From: Streptomyces chryseus
GTDB lineage: Bacteria > Actinomycetota > Actinomycetes > Streptomycetales > Streptomycetaceae
NCBI RefSeq assembly: GCF_014650755.1
Contig: NZ_BMVO01000008.1
Location: forward strand, 62,001 to 126,000
Length of the DNA: 64,000 bases
Reading direction: 5' to 3'
Shown piece after piece: positions 43,290 to 52,487 of the stretch (positions within the stretch are counted from its first letter, which is position 1; each line of letters begins with the position of its first letter). The position numbers and the translations under genes are program-made. Below the pieces are notes generated by a model. It was given only the letters and a program-made list of their open reading frames with translations, did not search any database and had not been told where the DNA came from.

Positions 43290-44575
43290 TCCCCACCGCC
43301 CAGGGCCGGGAGCACACCGGGCCTGCCGGCGCCAACGCCCGGGCCGGCACCCGGCGCCCCGCCGATGCCGTGGTGGATCCGGTGACCGCCCGGGTGGCGA
43401 TGGTCGTACGGCTCGAGGAGTCCGGAACGCTCGGCCAGGGGCCCGTGCGCGACGCTCTGCTCGCCCTGCCGCGCGAAGTGCTGATGCCACAGGCGTACGT
43501 ACGGCGCAGCGCCCCCGGCGACAGAACGCCGCGGTGGGATCTGCTGTGCTGGACCGCACCACAGGACCGTCAAGAGCTGCTCACCGTGCTGTACGGAGGG
43601 GGCAGTGTGCTGATCCAGCACGACAAGGAGCCGATTCTCGGCAGGGCGCGCGGTGCTCGGTCGCACGGGTCGATGACGTCGATGTCGACGGTGATGAGCC
43701 TGACCGCCTCGCTGCTGGAGGAGCTGGACCTCCGACCGGGGCAACGCATGCTGGATGTCGGCACAGGTGCTGGAGTGACCGCCGCGGTGGCCTGTCACGC
43801 ATGCGGTGACACGGGTGTGGTCACCGTCGACTTGGACCGGCATGTCGTGGACGCAGCCGGCGCCCGGCTCGGCGATCTCGGCTTCCGGCCGGTCGTGGTG
43901 AGCGGCGACGGGCAGCAGGGCCGGCCGGGAGGCGGACCGTACGACCGGATCCTTGTGTCGTTCGCACTGCCGCGCGTTCCGGACGCGCTGGTCGATCAGC
44001 TTGCTCCGGAGGGCCGGCTGCTTCTGCACGTCACCACAGCGTCCCCCTCGTGGCCCGGGCTTGCCGTCGTCACCAGGACGGCCAACGGGAAGATCACAGC
44101 GGAACTGAGGGCCGTCGAGTTCGCGCACCGCGCCGGGGACGGAATGGGGCGGATCCACCTGCCCCGGAAGTTCCTCGACCGAATCACTACCGAGCCGGGC
44201 GACGAGACGCTGCGCACCAAGGCGGCACCGCCGGCGGACACCGCACTGGGTTTCTGGCTGGCGCTGGATCACTTGTACGGCGGGCTCGTGCGCGACTTCG
44301 GGGCCGAGCAATTGGTGATCGGCGCCCCTGGCTGCGGCTCGTGGACGCGCGTGCGGCCCGACGGGCACCGGCGGTGGGCGGTCACCGCCTCTGGGCCCCG
44401 CGACATCTGGGGCGAGATCCATGACGTCGCCGCCCGGTGGCACGCTGCCGACGAGCCCGGCGGTTACCAGCTGATCATCGACTCGGGCGGCACTCAGCGG
44501 GCGACCACGCGCTGCGGGCGCCTTTCCTGGCGACTCGCCGACACGCCCACTCGCGACGACGGAGGCCCACGGTGA
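43286..44575 (+). CDS. PIMT-like methyltransferase of the ATP-grasp RiPP type
   Basis: A 429-residue protein. Residues 55-300 match protein-L-isoaspartate methyltransferase. TSMSTVMSLTASLLEELDLR leads into the SAM loop MLDVGTGAGVTAAVACHA near 155. VTVDLDRHVVDAAGARLGD follows, then VSFALPRVPDALVDQLAPEG. The C-terminal 120 residues (GPRDIWGEIHDVAARWHAAD) match the extension of methyltransferases that accompany graspetide maturation. The acceptor loop region is unusual (SVLIQHDKEPILG). Start and stop overlap the flanking genes by GTGA, so all four are coupled. No ATP-grasp ligase is in the window. Confidence 0.8.
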   Translation: MIPTAQGREHTGPAGANARAGTRRPADAVVDPVTARVAMVVRLEESGTLGQGPVRDALLALPREVLMPQAYVRRSAPGDRTPRWDLLCWTAPQDRQELLTVLYGGGSVLIQHDKEPILGRARGARSHGSMTSMSTVMSLTASLLEELDLRPGQRMLDVGTGAGVTAAVACHACGDTGVVTVDLDRHVVDAAGARLGDLGFRPVVVSGDGQQGRPGGGPYDRILVSFALPRVPDALVDQLAPEGRLLLHVTTASPSWPGLAVVTRTANGKITAELRAVEFAHRAGDGMGRIHLPRKFLDRITTEPGDETLRTKAAPPADTALGFWLALDHLYGGLVRDFGAEQLVIGAPGCGSWTRVRPDGHRRWAVTASGPRDIWGEIHDVAARWHAADEPGGYQLIIDSGGTQRATTRCGRLSWRLADTPTRDDGGPR

Positions 44576-45249
44576 ACCGACCCGACGCCCACCCTGCCCT
44601 GCCCACTCCCCCACCTGAGGAACAGAAGATGAGCGGCCCGCACATGAGCGGCCAGGAGATCCCCGCCGAGTCCACGGACGGGCACCCGGGGCGTCGCCGC
44701 GACGCGTCCGCCGGCTCCTGGCTGCCGCCCGAGCAGTACGCCGAGACCCTGATGAAGGCAACCGGCTTCGCCTGCGTCCACTTCACCGACGAGCACGACC
44801 GGCCCGTCCAGCTGCGGGCCACCTACTCGAGGACTCACCCCTGGCAGATGCCCGGCGGCACGATGGAGCTCGGTGAGCGGCCGTGGCAGACGGCGGTGCG
44901 GGAGTGCCACGAAGAGACCGGCATCGTGGTGGACGGCCCGCCGAGGCTGCTGGCAGCGGTGTACGGACTGCCCGGCCAGGAGTGGCCGTACAGCACGATG
45001 GGGCTCGTCTTCGACGGCGGGCGGCTCACCGATGCGCAGATCCAGGCCATCGTCCTCGACCCGGCCGAGCACGACGACGTGCGCGTCCTGTCCCTCGAGG
45101 AGTGGGAGCCGCTCATGCCGGCACAGGACTTCGCGCGCCTGGAAGCGGTGATGCGGGCCCGCCGCACCGGCGTGGCCGCGTACTTCGACAGCTGGGACTG
45201 GGGGGAGCAGGGCGAACAGGCCCCCGGGCCGCCCGCTGAGCTGCCGTAG
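44572..45249 (+). CDS. NUDIX hydrolase
   Basis: A 225-residue protein with a Nudix box near residue 100: GTMELGE, seven residues, RECHEETGI, which binds Mg and pyrophosphate. It hydrolyses nucleoside diphosphate derivatives. The GTG at 44572 overlaps the methyltransferase stop; ATG at 44629, with GAGG upstream, is an alternative that starts closer to the domain. Its coupling to a RiPP-type methyltransferase is unusual. It may process a modified nucleotide or just be co-transcribed. Confidence 0.85.
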   Translation: MNRPDAHPALPTPPPEEQKMSGPHMSGQEIPAESTDGHPGRRRDASAGSWLPPEQYAETLMKATGFACVHFTDEHDRPVQLRATYSRTHPWQMPGGTMELGERPWQTAVRECHEETGIVVDGPPRLLAAVYGLPGQEWPYSTMGLVFDGGRLTDAQIQAIVLDPAEHDDVRVLSLEEWEPLMPAQDFARLEAVMRARRTGVAAYFDSWDWGEQGEQAPGPPAELP

Positions 45250-45450
45250 TACCACCGCCGTGGCACCCTCCCCTCGGCCTGCGGGGCCACGGCCGGGTCC
45301 CGCCTCGACGCACCCCCGGCCACCACCGGCGGCTGCTCGCCGAGCGGACCGGCTCGGCGCAGGTGGACGTCGTAAGCCCCCACGCAACTCCCGCCGCTGT
45401 GGCGCGTTTACGGCTGTACCGGCGCCCCACCCGCCCCTACCATCACCCGG

Positions 45451-47244
45451 ATGAGCCAGACGGCGGTTCCTCCCCAGTCGGCCAGTACCCCGGACCCGCA
45501 GCTGCTCGGCAAGGCGCCCGTCGACCCCGCCGTCAGTGAGGCGGGCCGGCTGCTGTGTGCGGGGACGTATCTCGACCCGCGCTTCCGGGACCGGGTCATC
45601 GACGAGCTGTACGTGCACGACGAGCGTGTCGTAGCCCCGAGCTACGGCATCGACGCGGCCCGGGTCCTCGGGCACGCGCTCCGCGCCCGGCGCGACGAAC
45701 TGATCTGGTCGGCGGCCGTGGTGGCGGTGTGGGTGGGGGCCGCGTCGGCAACGGGCGGCTGGTTCCCCACCCGCTTTCTGCTGCCCTGTCTGCTGCTCAG
45801 CGCGGCGGCCTGGGCCGTCAGGGCCACGCGCAGTGCTCCGGTGCTGCGTGTGCCGGCCAGGCTGCTCCAGCTCTACGCGCGCCTGCTCATGGGCTTTCTC
45901 CTGTTGACGACGGCCATGGCGCCGCTGATCCGGGCGAAGGACAGCCTGCTCGACAGCTGGTTCGTCGAGTCCGTCCACTGGGCCGTCCAGACACTCGACC
46001 TCCAGTTCCGGCTGCTGCCACTGGAATGGCAGTACAAGCTCTACTTCGACCCGGACGACGACACCTGGCTCCAGTCTCCCTACGTGACGCTCGGTCTGCT
46101 TCTGCTGCTCGCGGTGCTCGTCGGTCTGCGGCACGAACGGACGGCCAGGACCATGTCGGGACCGCTGTCCCGGGAGCACTACGCGGACCTCGCGCGAGAT
46201 CCGGCCGAGCGTTCCCCCGGTTCGCGTCTGCGCCTCGTGCGGGAGCTCATCCGCGGCGAGCAGCACTGGCCGGTGGTGATGTACGCGACGGCGAACCCGT
46301 TCTGCGGCGCGGGCATGCCCTTCCGCCCGTGGCACCTCTCGGTCGAGCTCAGGCCCCGCACCGACATCGGTCCCGAAGGGCCCCACGCCGTGGGCAACGA
46401 AGAGATTCTGCGGCGCGTCCTTCCGCTCGTGGAGGCGTTGCGGGTGCCGTCTGCGCACGGTGCCGCGCAGGTGGCGGCCGCGGTCCTGGACCGCCTGCGC
46501 GAACTCGCCGTCGACGAATGCGTGTTCCTGCCCGTCAAGGGCCTGCGCCGGCGGGAGGACGTGCCGGTCGACGCCGACGAGTTCGAGGAGCACCGGGCGG
46601 GCGCCATCGAGGAGGGCGGCGAGAAGCGCCGGCACTTTCTGCGGATCCGGGTCGGCGGCTGGGACGAGGACATCGTCGTCACCGTCTTCGTACGGGTGCA
46701 CACGCAAGGAGGCATGCTGATGCTGGAGGTCGCCCCGCATGTGCTGCGGCCCGTACGGAGAAGCTTCCAGGAGGCGGACGACACCGCCCAGCGCTTCGGC
46801 CGGGACAATGCCGTCGCCCTGTCGCTCCGCGCCGTGGTGGACGCGCCGCGGGCACTGGTGGTGGCCGTGGCCGCGCTCGCGCGTGGCCTGGTCAGCGGCT
46901 GGCGCGCGGTGACCGCCGTGTCCGCCCGGGCGCGGCCGACCGGGCCCGAGGCCGCCGTGCGGGAGCTGGGGGCGGACCCCGACGCCTCGCTCTTCCAGGC
47001 GATGGACGTCGACCGCTATCTCAAGACCATTCAGGACCGGGTGGCGCGCGGCGTGCAACTCGCGCTGTACGAAGCCGGCTGGCAGACGGCCGAGTTCGAG
47101 CAGAAGGCCGTGAACCTCGGGCAGGGCGCGGTCTACATCCAGTCGGTGCACAACAGCGCGGTCGGGATCGGTGACAGCAACACCGTCAGCACGTCGACCG
47201 GCGCGGCCGGCGGAGACAAGGAGCCCAAGCGTGCGAAGACCTGA
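45451..47244 (+). CDS. Large membrane protein with C-terminal amyloid-like motif
   Basis: A 597-residue protein. Four hydrophobic stretches lie in the first third (LIWSAAVVAVWVGAAS, FLLPCLLLSAAAWAV, LLMGFLLLTTAMAPL and VTLGLLLLLAVLVGL). A soluble region follows, with WPVVMYATANPFCGAGMPFR near residue 273. It ends in AVYIQSVHNSAVGIGDSNTV, which resembles the short Asn/Gly motifs in bacterial amyloid or homotypic signalling tails. No SD precedes the ATG; TACCAT at 45438-45443 sits at -10, so the mRNA may be leaderless. It pairs with the next gene. Function unknown. Confidence 0.7.
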   Translation: MSQTAVPPQSASTPDPQLLGKAPVDPAVSEAGRLLCAGTYLDPRFRDRVIDELYVHDERVVAPSYGIDAARVLGHALRARRDELIWSAAVVAVWVGAASATGGWFPTRFLLPCLLLSAAAWAVRATRSAPVLRVPARLLQLYARLLMGFLLLTTAMAPLIRAKDSLLDSWFVESVHWAVQTLDLQFRLLPLEWQYKLYFDPDDDTWLQSPYVTLGLLLLLAVLVGLRHERTARTMSGPLSREHYADLARDPAERSPGSRLRLVRELIRGEQHWPVVMYATANPFCGAGMPFRPWHLSVELRPRTDIGPEGPHAVGNEEILRRVLPLVEALRVPSAHGAAQVAAAVLDRLRELAVDECVFLPVKGLRRREDVPVDADEFEEHRAGAIEEGGEKRRHFLRIRVGGWDEDIVVTVFVRVHTQGGMLMLEVAPHVLRPVRRSFQEADDTAQRFGRDNAVALSLRAVVDAPRALVVAVAALARGLVSGWRAVTAVSARARPTGPEAAVRELGADPDASLFQAMDVDRYLKTIQDRVARGVQLALYEAGWQTAEFEQKAVNLGQGAVYIQSVHNSAVGIGDSNTVSTSTGAAGGDKEPKRAKT

Positions 47245-47336
47245 CCGGTGCCGGCCCGCGGAGCGTGTCGCCCGCCCGCCGACCACGGCCGCCGGCGCGG
47301 TCGCCGCCTGGGCCGACGCCGTACGGGGAGGCTGAC

Positions 47337-48275
47337 GTGGCTCCGCCGACAGCCCGGTGGAACGCGGGCGCCCAGCGCTGGGAGTTTCACGCCCCGGCCA
47401 CATCCTCCACGAACGCCTCTGGTCCACCGCCCCGAACCGCCGCCGAGGCCGTGGCCCGGGACCCCTCGCCGTCACCGGCACCGACAGCGCCGCCGGCACC
47501 GGCACCGTCATCCCCGCCGGGCGCGGGCGGCGACAAGCCCGGTCCGGGCGCCGGCCACCGCGGTGCACGGCGGCCGCTGACCCCGCCGCCCGTCCCCCGG
47601 CAGCCGCCCCCGCCGCCTCCCGTCGGCTCCCGGACGCGACTGCGCGCGCCGGGAACCCCATTGGTGCGCCGGGTGGTGGTGCTCGGCTGCGCGGCGCTGC
47701 TGGTCGTCGTCGCCGCGTTGTGGCTCGTACCGGGCGGCGACGACGCGTCCGGCGGATCCGGCGACACCTCCCCCACCGCCTTCCCCACCGTGCGCCCGAC
47801 CCTCCCGCCCAGCGGCTACCGCCTCGCCGACGGCCCTGACGGAGCGGCCATGGCCGTCCCCACGGACTGGTCTCCGCGCCTCAGGGGCGCCACCTACGTC
47901 CACGAAGCGCGGGATTTCGCCTCGTACGTGGAAGTCGGCCGTACGACCGGACTGATGAGCAACATCGAGACGGCACGGGCCTTCTCGCGGGGAGTGGCGT
48001 CGGTGTGGTCCGGATACGTCGAGAAGTCGATCGCACCGGTCGGCGAAGGGAGCCGGGCGGCGGCCGAGGTCGACTTCGAGTACGACACCTCGGGCGGGAG
48101 CCGGCGGCGCGGCCTCTACCGTGTCTTCACCGCCCCCAACGGTGCGACGTACGAAGTCCAGGCGGCGGGCCCCAGCGTCGACTGGCCGCGCCAGCGCGCG
48201 GTCATGGACACGCTGCTTTCGACGTTCTACGTGTCGGCGCCCTCGTCCCCGTCGCCGCTGCCGCTGCCGCGGTGA
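47337..48275 (+). CDS. Single-pass membrane protein with Pro-rich N-terminus
   Basis: A 312-residue protein. Residues 1-105 are Pro/Ala/Arg-rich and disordered. One helix follows (RRVVVLGCAALLVVVAALWL, about 112-131), then an external domain with PSGYRLADGPDGAAMAVPTD and YVHEARDFASYVEVGRTTGL. ATYEVQAAGPSVDWPRQRAV lies near the end. The external part resembles the extracellular tails of actinomycete Ser/Thr kinases. The GTG at 47337 follows GGGGAGG. It is 92 nt after the previous gene, probably in one operon. Confidence 0.75.
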   Translation: MAPPTARWNAGAQRWEFHAPATSSTNASGPPPRTAAEAVARDPSPSPAPTAPPAPAPSSPPGAGGDKPGPGAGHRGARRPLTPPPVPRQPPPPPPVGSRTRLRAPGTPLVRRVVVLGCAALLVVVAALWLVPGGDDASGGSGDTSPTAFPTVRPTLPPSGYRLADGPDGAAMAVPTDWSPRLRGATYVHEARDFASYVEVGRTTGLMSNIETARAFSRGVASVWSGYVEKSIAPVGEGSRAAAEVDFEYDTSGGSRRRGLYRVFTAPNGATYEVQAAGPSVDWPRQRAVMDTLLSTFYVSAPSSPSPLPLPR

Positions 48276-48474
48276 GGGACGCGCCGTTCGCCGCTCTGCG
48301 GGGCGCCACCAAGGTGCCGGACCCTTCGCGCTGGTTTCGTCCCGCCGGTGGAGGACTTCCGGGCACGCACCGCCCCGTAGGACGCCCCCGGCCCGGGCCC
48401 GGCCACTCGGAGGCCCACGACGTCCGCGAGGTCGTGATCGAGTCCGGGCCATGGGCGAAGCGCTGGTGGGACGT

Positions 48475-49061
48475 TCACGTGTCCGCTCTGTCGCAGGCCT
48501 GGCCGGTACGGCCGACGACGAAACGGAAATCGCGCAGCGACACGGTGAGGAACGGGCGGCGGCCGCTGACGACAGCCAACGGCCCCGTACTGTCCGCCGC
48601 CAGCCGGACGCGTCCCAGGGCTGGGGACCCCGTGACGCGGAGGGGCACCTGGTGCGTCTCGCCACTGTCATGCCGCTGGACCAGCCGCCCACGCCCCCGG
48701 ATCCTGCCTCGCAGCCGCATCAGGTCGCGGTAGGCGCCACGCGCCGCGACGGTGGCGTGCCGAGGGCTGCCCGTCGAGAGCCCGAGCCGGACCTGACCGG
48801 CTTCCCGCGCGGCGGGCTGCGCCGGACCGGCGACGGTCAACGATCCCAGTTCTTTCGGAATGCCCCAAAGGGCCCGTCCGCCGGCCAGGGACTGTTCGTC
48901 GTCGACCCACGCAGCGACCGCCGTCCGCGACCCGCGACCACCAGAGGCCGCACCTCGGGAGGCAGCGGCCACCGGGGCAAGGAACGCGCAGGCAGCCACC
49001 ACAGGGATGCGTACATGTCGCCCCGCAGCAGCCACGGCTCGGGCGGGAACTCGGCTGCCAT
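48475..49061 (-). pseudogene. Acetoacetate-decarboxylase-family gene, frameshifted
   Basis: From the ATG at 49061: MAAEFPPEPWLLRGDMYASL, LPPEVRPLVVAGR. After a one-base loss near 48,930 the other frame continues: AVAAWVDDEQSLAGGRALWG then IPKELGSLTVAG, and LRVTGSPALGRVRLAADSTG, ending at 48475. The segment GRALWGIPKEL is the conserved core of acetoacetate-decarboxylase-like proteins (Lys near the active site). The joined product is about 195 residues. A sequencing error is possible because the break lies in a GC-rich run. Confidence 0.6.
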
Positions 49062-49336
49062 GGTCCCCCTGCACAGACCGAGGCCGGGGCTTGGAGGCCA
49101 AGGCTTACTGCGCCCGTGAGCGCAGCCGTCCGTGAGACCGCACGTGCGTACGCGGTCCCCGGTCCGCCGCGGCCGCCTCGCGTGCGGCGAGGAGCACCCA
49201 GCGCCGCCGCACAGGCGTATCCGCGCTTCTCACTGTAGATCCACCGCCCATCCAAAGTCGCGGTCCCGCTCCGCGCCCGGGTGGCGCGGCCGTGGGAGGA
49301 GGCGCACGGCCCGTGCCGTACAGTGGGTGTCACCGA

Positions 49337-49410
49337 CGCGGGGTGGAGCAGCTCGGTAGCTCGCTGGGCTCATAACCCAGAGGTCGCAGGTTCAAATCCT
49401 GTCCCCGCTA
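49337..49410 (+). tRNA. tRNA-fMet (initiator, anticodon CAU)
   Basis: A 74-nt cloverleaf. The anticodon loop is CTCATAA between GGG and CCC pairs (CTGGG...CCCAG), the three G-C pairs that mark initiator tRNA. Position 1 is C and 72 is T, unpaired, also an initiator feature. The T-loop is TTCAAAT. CCA is not encoded. A TACAGT box at 49319-49324 is a possible -10. Confidence 0.95.
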
Positions 49411-49412
49411 CT

Positions 49413-49452
49413 GCTTCCGGCCCCCTCGATGATCATCGAGGGGGCCGGAAGC
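49413..49452 (+). terminator. 40-nt perfect palindromic terminator
   Basis: A 20-bp perfect inverted repeat centred on TGATCA (GCTTCCGGCCCCCTCGATGA and its complement), starting 2 nt after the tRNA. It has no loop gap, so in RNA the hairpin would have a small loop of the central bases. Confidence 0.8.
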
Positions 49453-49609
49453 ATGTCCGGCGCCCGTCTGCTCGGCGTCGTACCGTCAGGGTCTCGACCG
49501 GCACCGCACGACACCTGTCACCCCACCGCTCCTGGGAACACCGCTGCGCGCCCCCGGTGTGCGGGAGGCGCGCAACGGTGCGCGTGCGTGGCGCTGTGTG
49601 CGCGTGGGC

Positions 49610-51373
49610 TCAGAAGGTCAGGTTCCAGGCGTCGATCCTGCCGGTGTCCTGCGACGCGATGTCGCGGACACGGAGCTTCCAGGTGCCGTTGGCGGCTTCG
49701 GAGGAGGCGTTGACGGTGTACGTCTTGGCCACGTTGTCCGTACTGTCGCTGTTGGCGAAGTCCTCCAGGAGGTACACGGTCCCGTCCGGCGCGACGAGGG
49801 AGACGACCAGGTCGCCGCGGTAGGTGTGCTTGATGTCCACGCCCACCTTGAGGGTGGCCGGCGCGTTGCCGGTCACTCCCGAGACGGTGAGGGGGCTGTC
49901 GACGGTCGCGCTGTCCGCGATCGTGACGTCCGCGGTGTTCTCGAAGTACGAACCCGGGGTGGGCGGCGTGCTTCCGACGGCCTGCAGCGCGTCGGTCTGC
50001 CCCTCGCCGAAGAAGCCGTTCCTGGTGGTCGTACCCGTGCACCGGCTGTCCGACGGGCAGGCGGTGTCGGTCGCCTGGACGCCCAGCTTGGAGCGGAGGT
50101 CGGCCGGAGTGGCGGTGGGGTCGACGCTCGCCATGAGTGCGGCGACACCCGCGACGTGCGGGGAGGCCATCGACGTACCGTTCATGTTGCCGTACTTGCC
50201 GCCCGGCAGGGTGGAGTAGACACCTGACGTACCGTCACCGCCCGGGGCGGCGATGTCGATGACGCCGTTGCCGAAGTTGGAGTACGACGCCTTCACGTTG
50301 CCCTTGCCCATCGCGGCGACGGTCACGACGCCCGGCAGCTCGGTCGGGATGTCGAGGCAGGCGTTGGTGATGGTCCGCCTGACAGGCGTGGAGTCGTTCG
50401 GGCTCTCCGTGTCGACCGTCTTGTTCGCCAGGTCGAGGTTGGAGTTGCCCGCCGCGGCGACCTGGAGCGAACCCTTGCGCTCCGCGTACTCCTGGGCGCG
50501 CTTGACGCCCTCGATGATGGCGGCCTGGTCGGCGTTGTCCGGGCAGTTGAACTGCCACGGGTCGGTGTAGTAGCTGTTGTTGGTGACCTTGAAGCCGTGG
50601 TCACCGGCCCACATGAAGCCGCAGATCGTGTTCTCGGCGAAGAACAGGCTGCTGCCCGGCTCGGCGATGCGGACCGAGGAGACCTTGACCCCCGGCGCCA
50701 CCCCGACGACACCCTTGCTGTTCTTGGCGGCCGCGATCGTGCCGGCGACGTGCGTGCCGTGCGTACCGACGTCACGCCAGGCTCCGGCGCGGGTGTCCGC
50801 CTTGCCGTAGGCGCACGAGACGGAGTCGGCGGCGTTGAAGTTGGGGGCGATGTCCTGGTGCTGGTCGTCCACGCCCGTGTCGAGTACGCCGACCTTGACC
50901 GACGCGGAGCCGGTCGTCACGGCCCAGGCCTGATCCGCCTTGATCTGGGTCATGTCCCAGCGGGTCAGGCTCTCCGCGAGTGTGGTGGACGACTGCGTCG
51001 GGTTCGCCGGGAGCGCTGGGTTGTACGCGTCGGCCGGAACGTCCGAGGTGCGCGTCGCGCCGACCTGCTGCACTCCGGCGACGCTGCGCATGGCCGAGGC
51101 GAAACCGGCCGAAGCCGAGTGGGCGACGATCACGCCGATCGCGTCGTACGAGGCGAAGACCGAGCCGCCGTTGCCCGCGACGGCCGTCCGTACGGCGCTG
51201 GTGTCCCCGGGGGCGGTGATCACCAGGTGGGCGCGCGTGCCGGCGGCCCAGGCGGCGGAGGCCTGCGGCTCCGCCGCGACGGCCGCGGCGGGAGCCGCGA
51301 GGGCCAGGGTGGCTCCGAGGGCGACGGCGGCGACCGCGGGGGCCTGGAGCCGGCTGAATATGTGACGTCTCAA
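49610..51373 (-). CDS. Secreted S8 subtilisin-like protease with P-domain
   Basis: A 587-residue protease. Signal peptide is residues 1-34 (MRRHIFSRL, Ala-rich core, AVAA). A propeptide runs to about 130. Catalytic triad: Asp165 in VLDTGVDD, His205 in GTHGTHVAG, Ser401 in NGTSMASPHVAG, with the oxyanion Asn in AAAGNS near 310. The C-terminal P-domain (residues 480-587, VGVDIKHTYRGDLVVSLVAP and WKLRVRDIASQDTGRIDAW) is typical of proprotein convertases. It is secreted and digests extracellular protein. Start is a TTG at 51373 with GGAGGACGCA before it. Confidence 0.92.
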   Translation of the reverse strand: MRRHIFSRLQAPAVAAVALGATLALAAPAAAVAAEPQASAAWAAGTRAHLVITAPGDTSAVRTAVAGNGGSVFASYDAIGVIVAHSASAGFASAMRSVAGVQQVGATRTSDVPADAYNPALPANPTQSSTTLAESLTRWDMTQIKADQAWAVTTGSASVKVGVLDTGVDDQHQDIAPNFNAADSVSCAYGKADTRAGAWRDVGTHGTHVAGTIAAAKNSKGVVGVAPGVKVSSVRIAEPGSSLFFAENTICGFMWAGDHGFKVTNNSYYTDPWQFNCPDNADQAAIIEGVKRAQEYAERKGSLQVAAAGNSNLDLANKTVDTESPNDSTPVRRTITNACLDIPTELPGVVTVAAMGKGNVKASYSNFGNGVIDIAAPGGDGTSGVYSTLPGGKYGNMNGTSMASPHVAGVAALMASVDPTATPADLRSKLGVQATDTACPSDSRCTGTTTRNGFFGEGQTDALQAVGSTPPTPGSYFENTADVTIADSATVDSPLTVSGVTGNAPATLKVGVDIKHTYRGDLVVSLVAPDGTVYLLEDFANSDSTDNVAKTYTVNASSEAANGTWKLRVRDIASQDTGRIDAWNLTF

Positions 51374-51832
51374 TGCGTCCTCCGAGTCCCGGCACGCCGA
51401 TGGGGCCGCCGGGGACGAAACGTGTAGGGGGTGGACGCAACATGTCAGACACTCCGGCCGCGGAGTAAGAGGGGAATCCCTTGCAGTGTGCGGGACGCGG
51501 GGGGAGGGTTTCGGGCGGGTGGGCTCAAGTCGACCGCCACCGGGGCCAGTCGGCTGCTGCGGAGATGCTGATACGTGCAGGGCCTGACCGGCGCGGGAGG
51601 CGGAGCGCGGAAAGGGGGGCGTGCGGCGGACCAGTCCGCGCAGCCGGTCCGCGAGGACCGGCCCGCACGCCGGCCGACGCCAGGAACGCGGGCATCACCA
51701 CCTCAGCCGCCCGTCCCGCGCGTGCGGCTCATTACCCCCGGGGTAATCGACCGGGCTGCCCTCCCCCCGGCAGTATCGAGCACATCGACGCCAACCCCGC
51801 CGGAATCCGGCCGCAGCTGCGAGGAGAGCGCC
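51374..51832. other. Divergent intergenic region with palindrome
   Basis: 459 nt between the protease and the SnoaL gene. It carries ATTACCCC-C-GGGGTAAT at 51731-51747 and GAGGAGAG before the ATG at 51833. No gene is supported. Confidence 0.4.
51731..51747. promoter_or_regulatory. 17-bp palindrome upstream of the SnoaL gene
   Basis: ATTACCCC-C-GGGGTAAT, perfect arms of 8 bp, about 86 nt upstream of the start. It is the only AT-flanked palindrome nearby and fits an operator (for example MerR or TetR type). Confidence 0.5.
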
Positions 51833-52300
51833 ATGTCCGCCACACCCAGGGCGAGTGCAGTCAGCACGGCGAATTCAGCCACCGTCGCGAAGCCCGTCGC
51901 CGAGGCCACACGGGCCGTGGTGCGGGAGTTCCTGGCCGCCCGGATGGCCGGGGACGCCGGGCGGCTGGTCGCGCTCTTCGCCGACGAGGTCGACTGGCTG
52001 CTCGCCGAGAACCCGGCAGCCCCGTGGATCCGCCCACGCTCCACAGCCGCCGAATGCGCCGCCCAGTCCGCGGAGTTGATGGAGTACACCGTGCCCGAGA
52101 TGGCGCGCGCCCGCGTCGACACCTTCCTCGTCGACGGCGCCGACGCTGTCCTGATGGGACACGTGTCGGGGACCGTACGGGCGACGGGGAAGTCCTTCGA
52201 GGGCCCGTTCGCACTGCGCCTCACCGTCGAGAACGGCCGAATCACCCGGCACCACCTCTACGAGAACAGCCTGTCCATTGCCGAGGCCTGCACCCCTTGA
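51833..52300 (+). CDS. SnoaL/NTF2-like protein
   Basis: A 155-residue cone-shaped alpha-beta protein: AVVREFLAARMAGDAGRLVA, LFADEVDWLLAENP near residue 45, and RLTVENGRITRHHLYENSLS near the end. This is the typical limonene-1,2-epoxide-hydrolase/SnoaL fold, with DW in the first strand and a C-terminal His-rich stretch. Its ligand is not known. The ATG at 51833 has GAGGAGAG upstream. It is convergent with the SpoIIE phosphatase. Confidence 0.82.
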   Translation: MSATPRASAVSTANSATVAKPVAEATRAVVREFLAARMAGDAGRLVALFADEVDWLLAENPAAPWIRPRSTAAECAAQSAELMEYTVPEMARARVDTFLVDGADAVLMGHVSGTVRATGKSFEGPFALRLTVENGRITRHHLYENSLSIAEACTP

Positions 52301-52487
52301 GGGCCACGGACGGCCGGGCCACGATCTGTGCGGCGCGCTGCCTGGACGCTGCTGGCTCGTACGGTCGCATCGTCCGCACCCCGGGGCCACCCACCGCCAC
52401 CTCGGCGGACGGACGGTGTCCAGGCCGCCTCGGCCGCCCGCGCGGTGGGGCAGGCGGGGAAGCGGAGGTGGACGGTCAGCTGACGGG

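Noticed and set aside
44494..47661. 1055-residue minus-strand frame
   Set aside because: Spans three well-supported plus-strand genes and has no recognisable domain; a GC artefact.
49281..49823. 180-residue frame covering the tRNA
   Set aside because: It includes the tRNA and the antisense of the protease gene; not coding.
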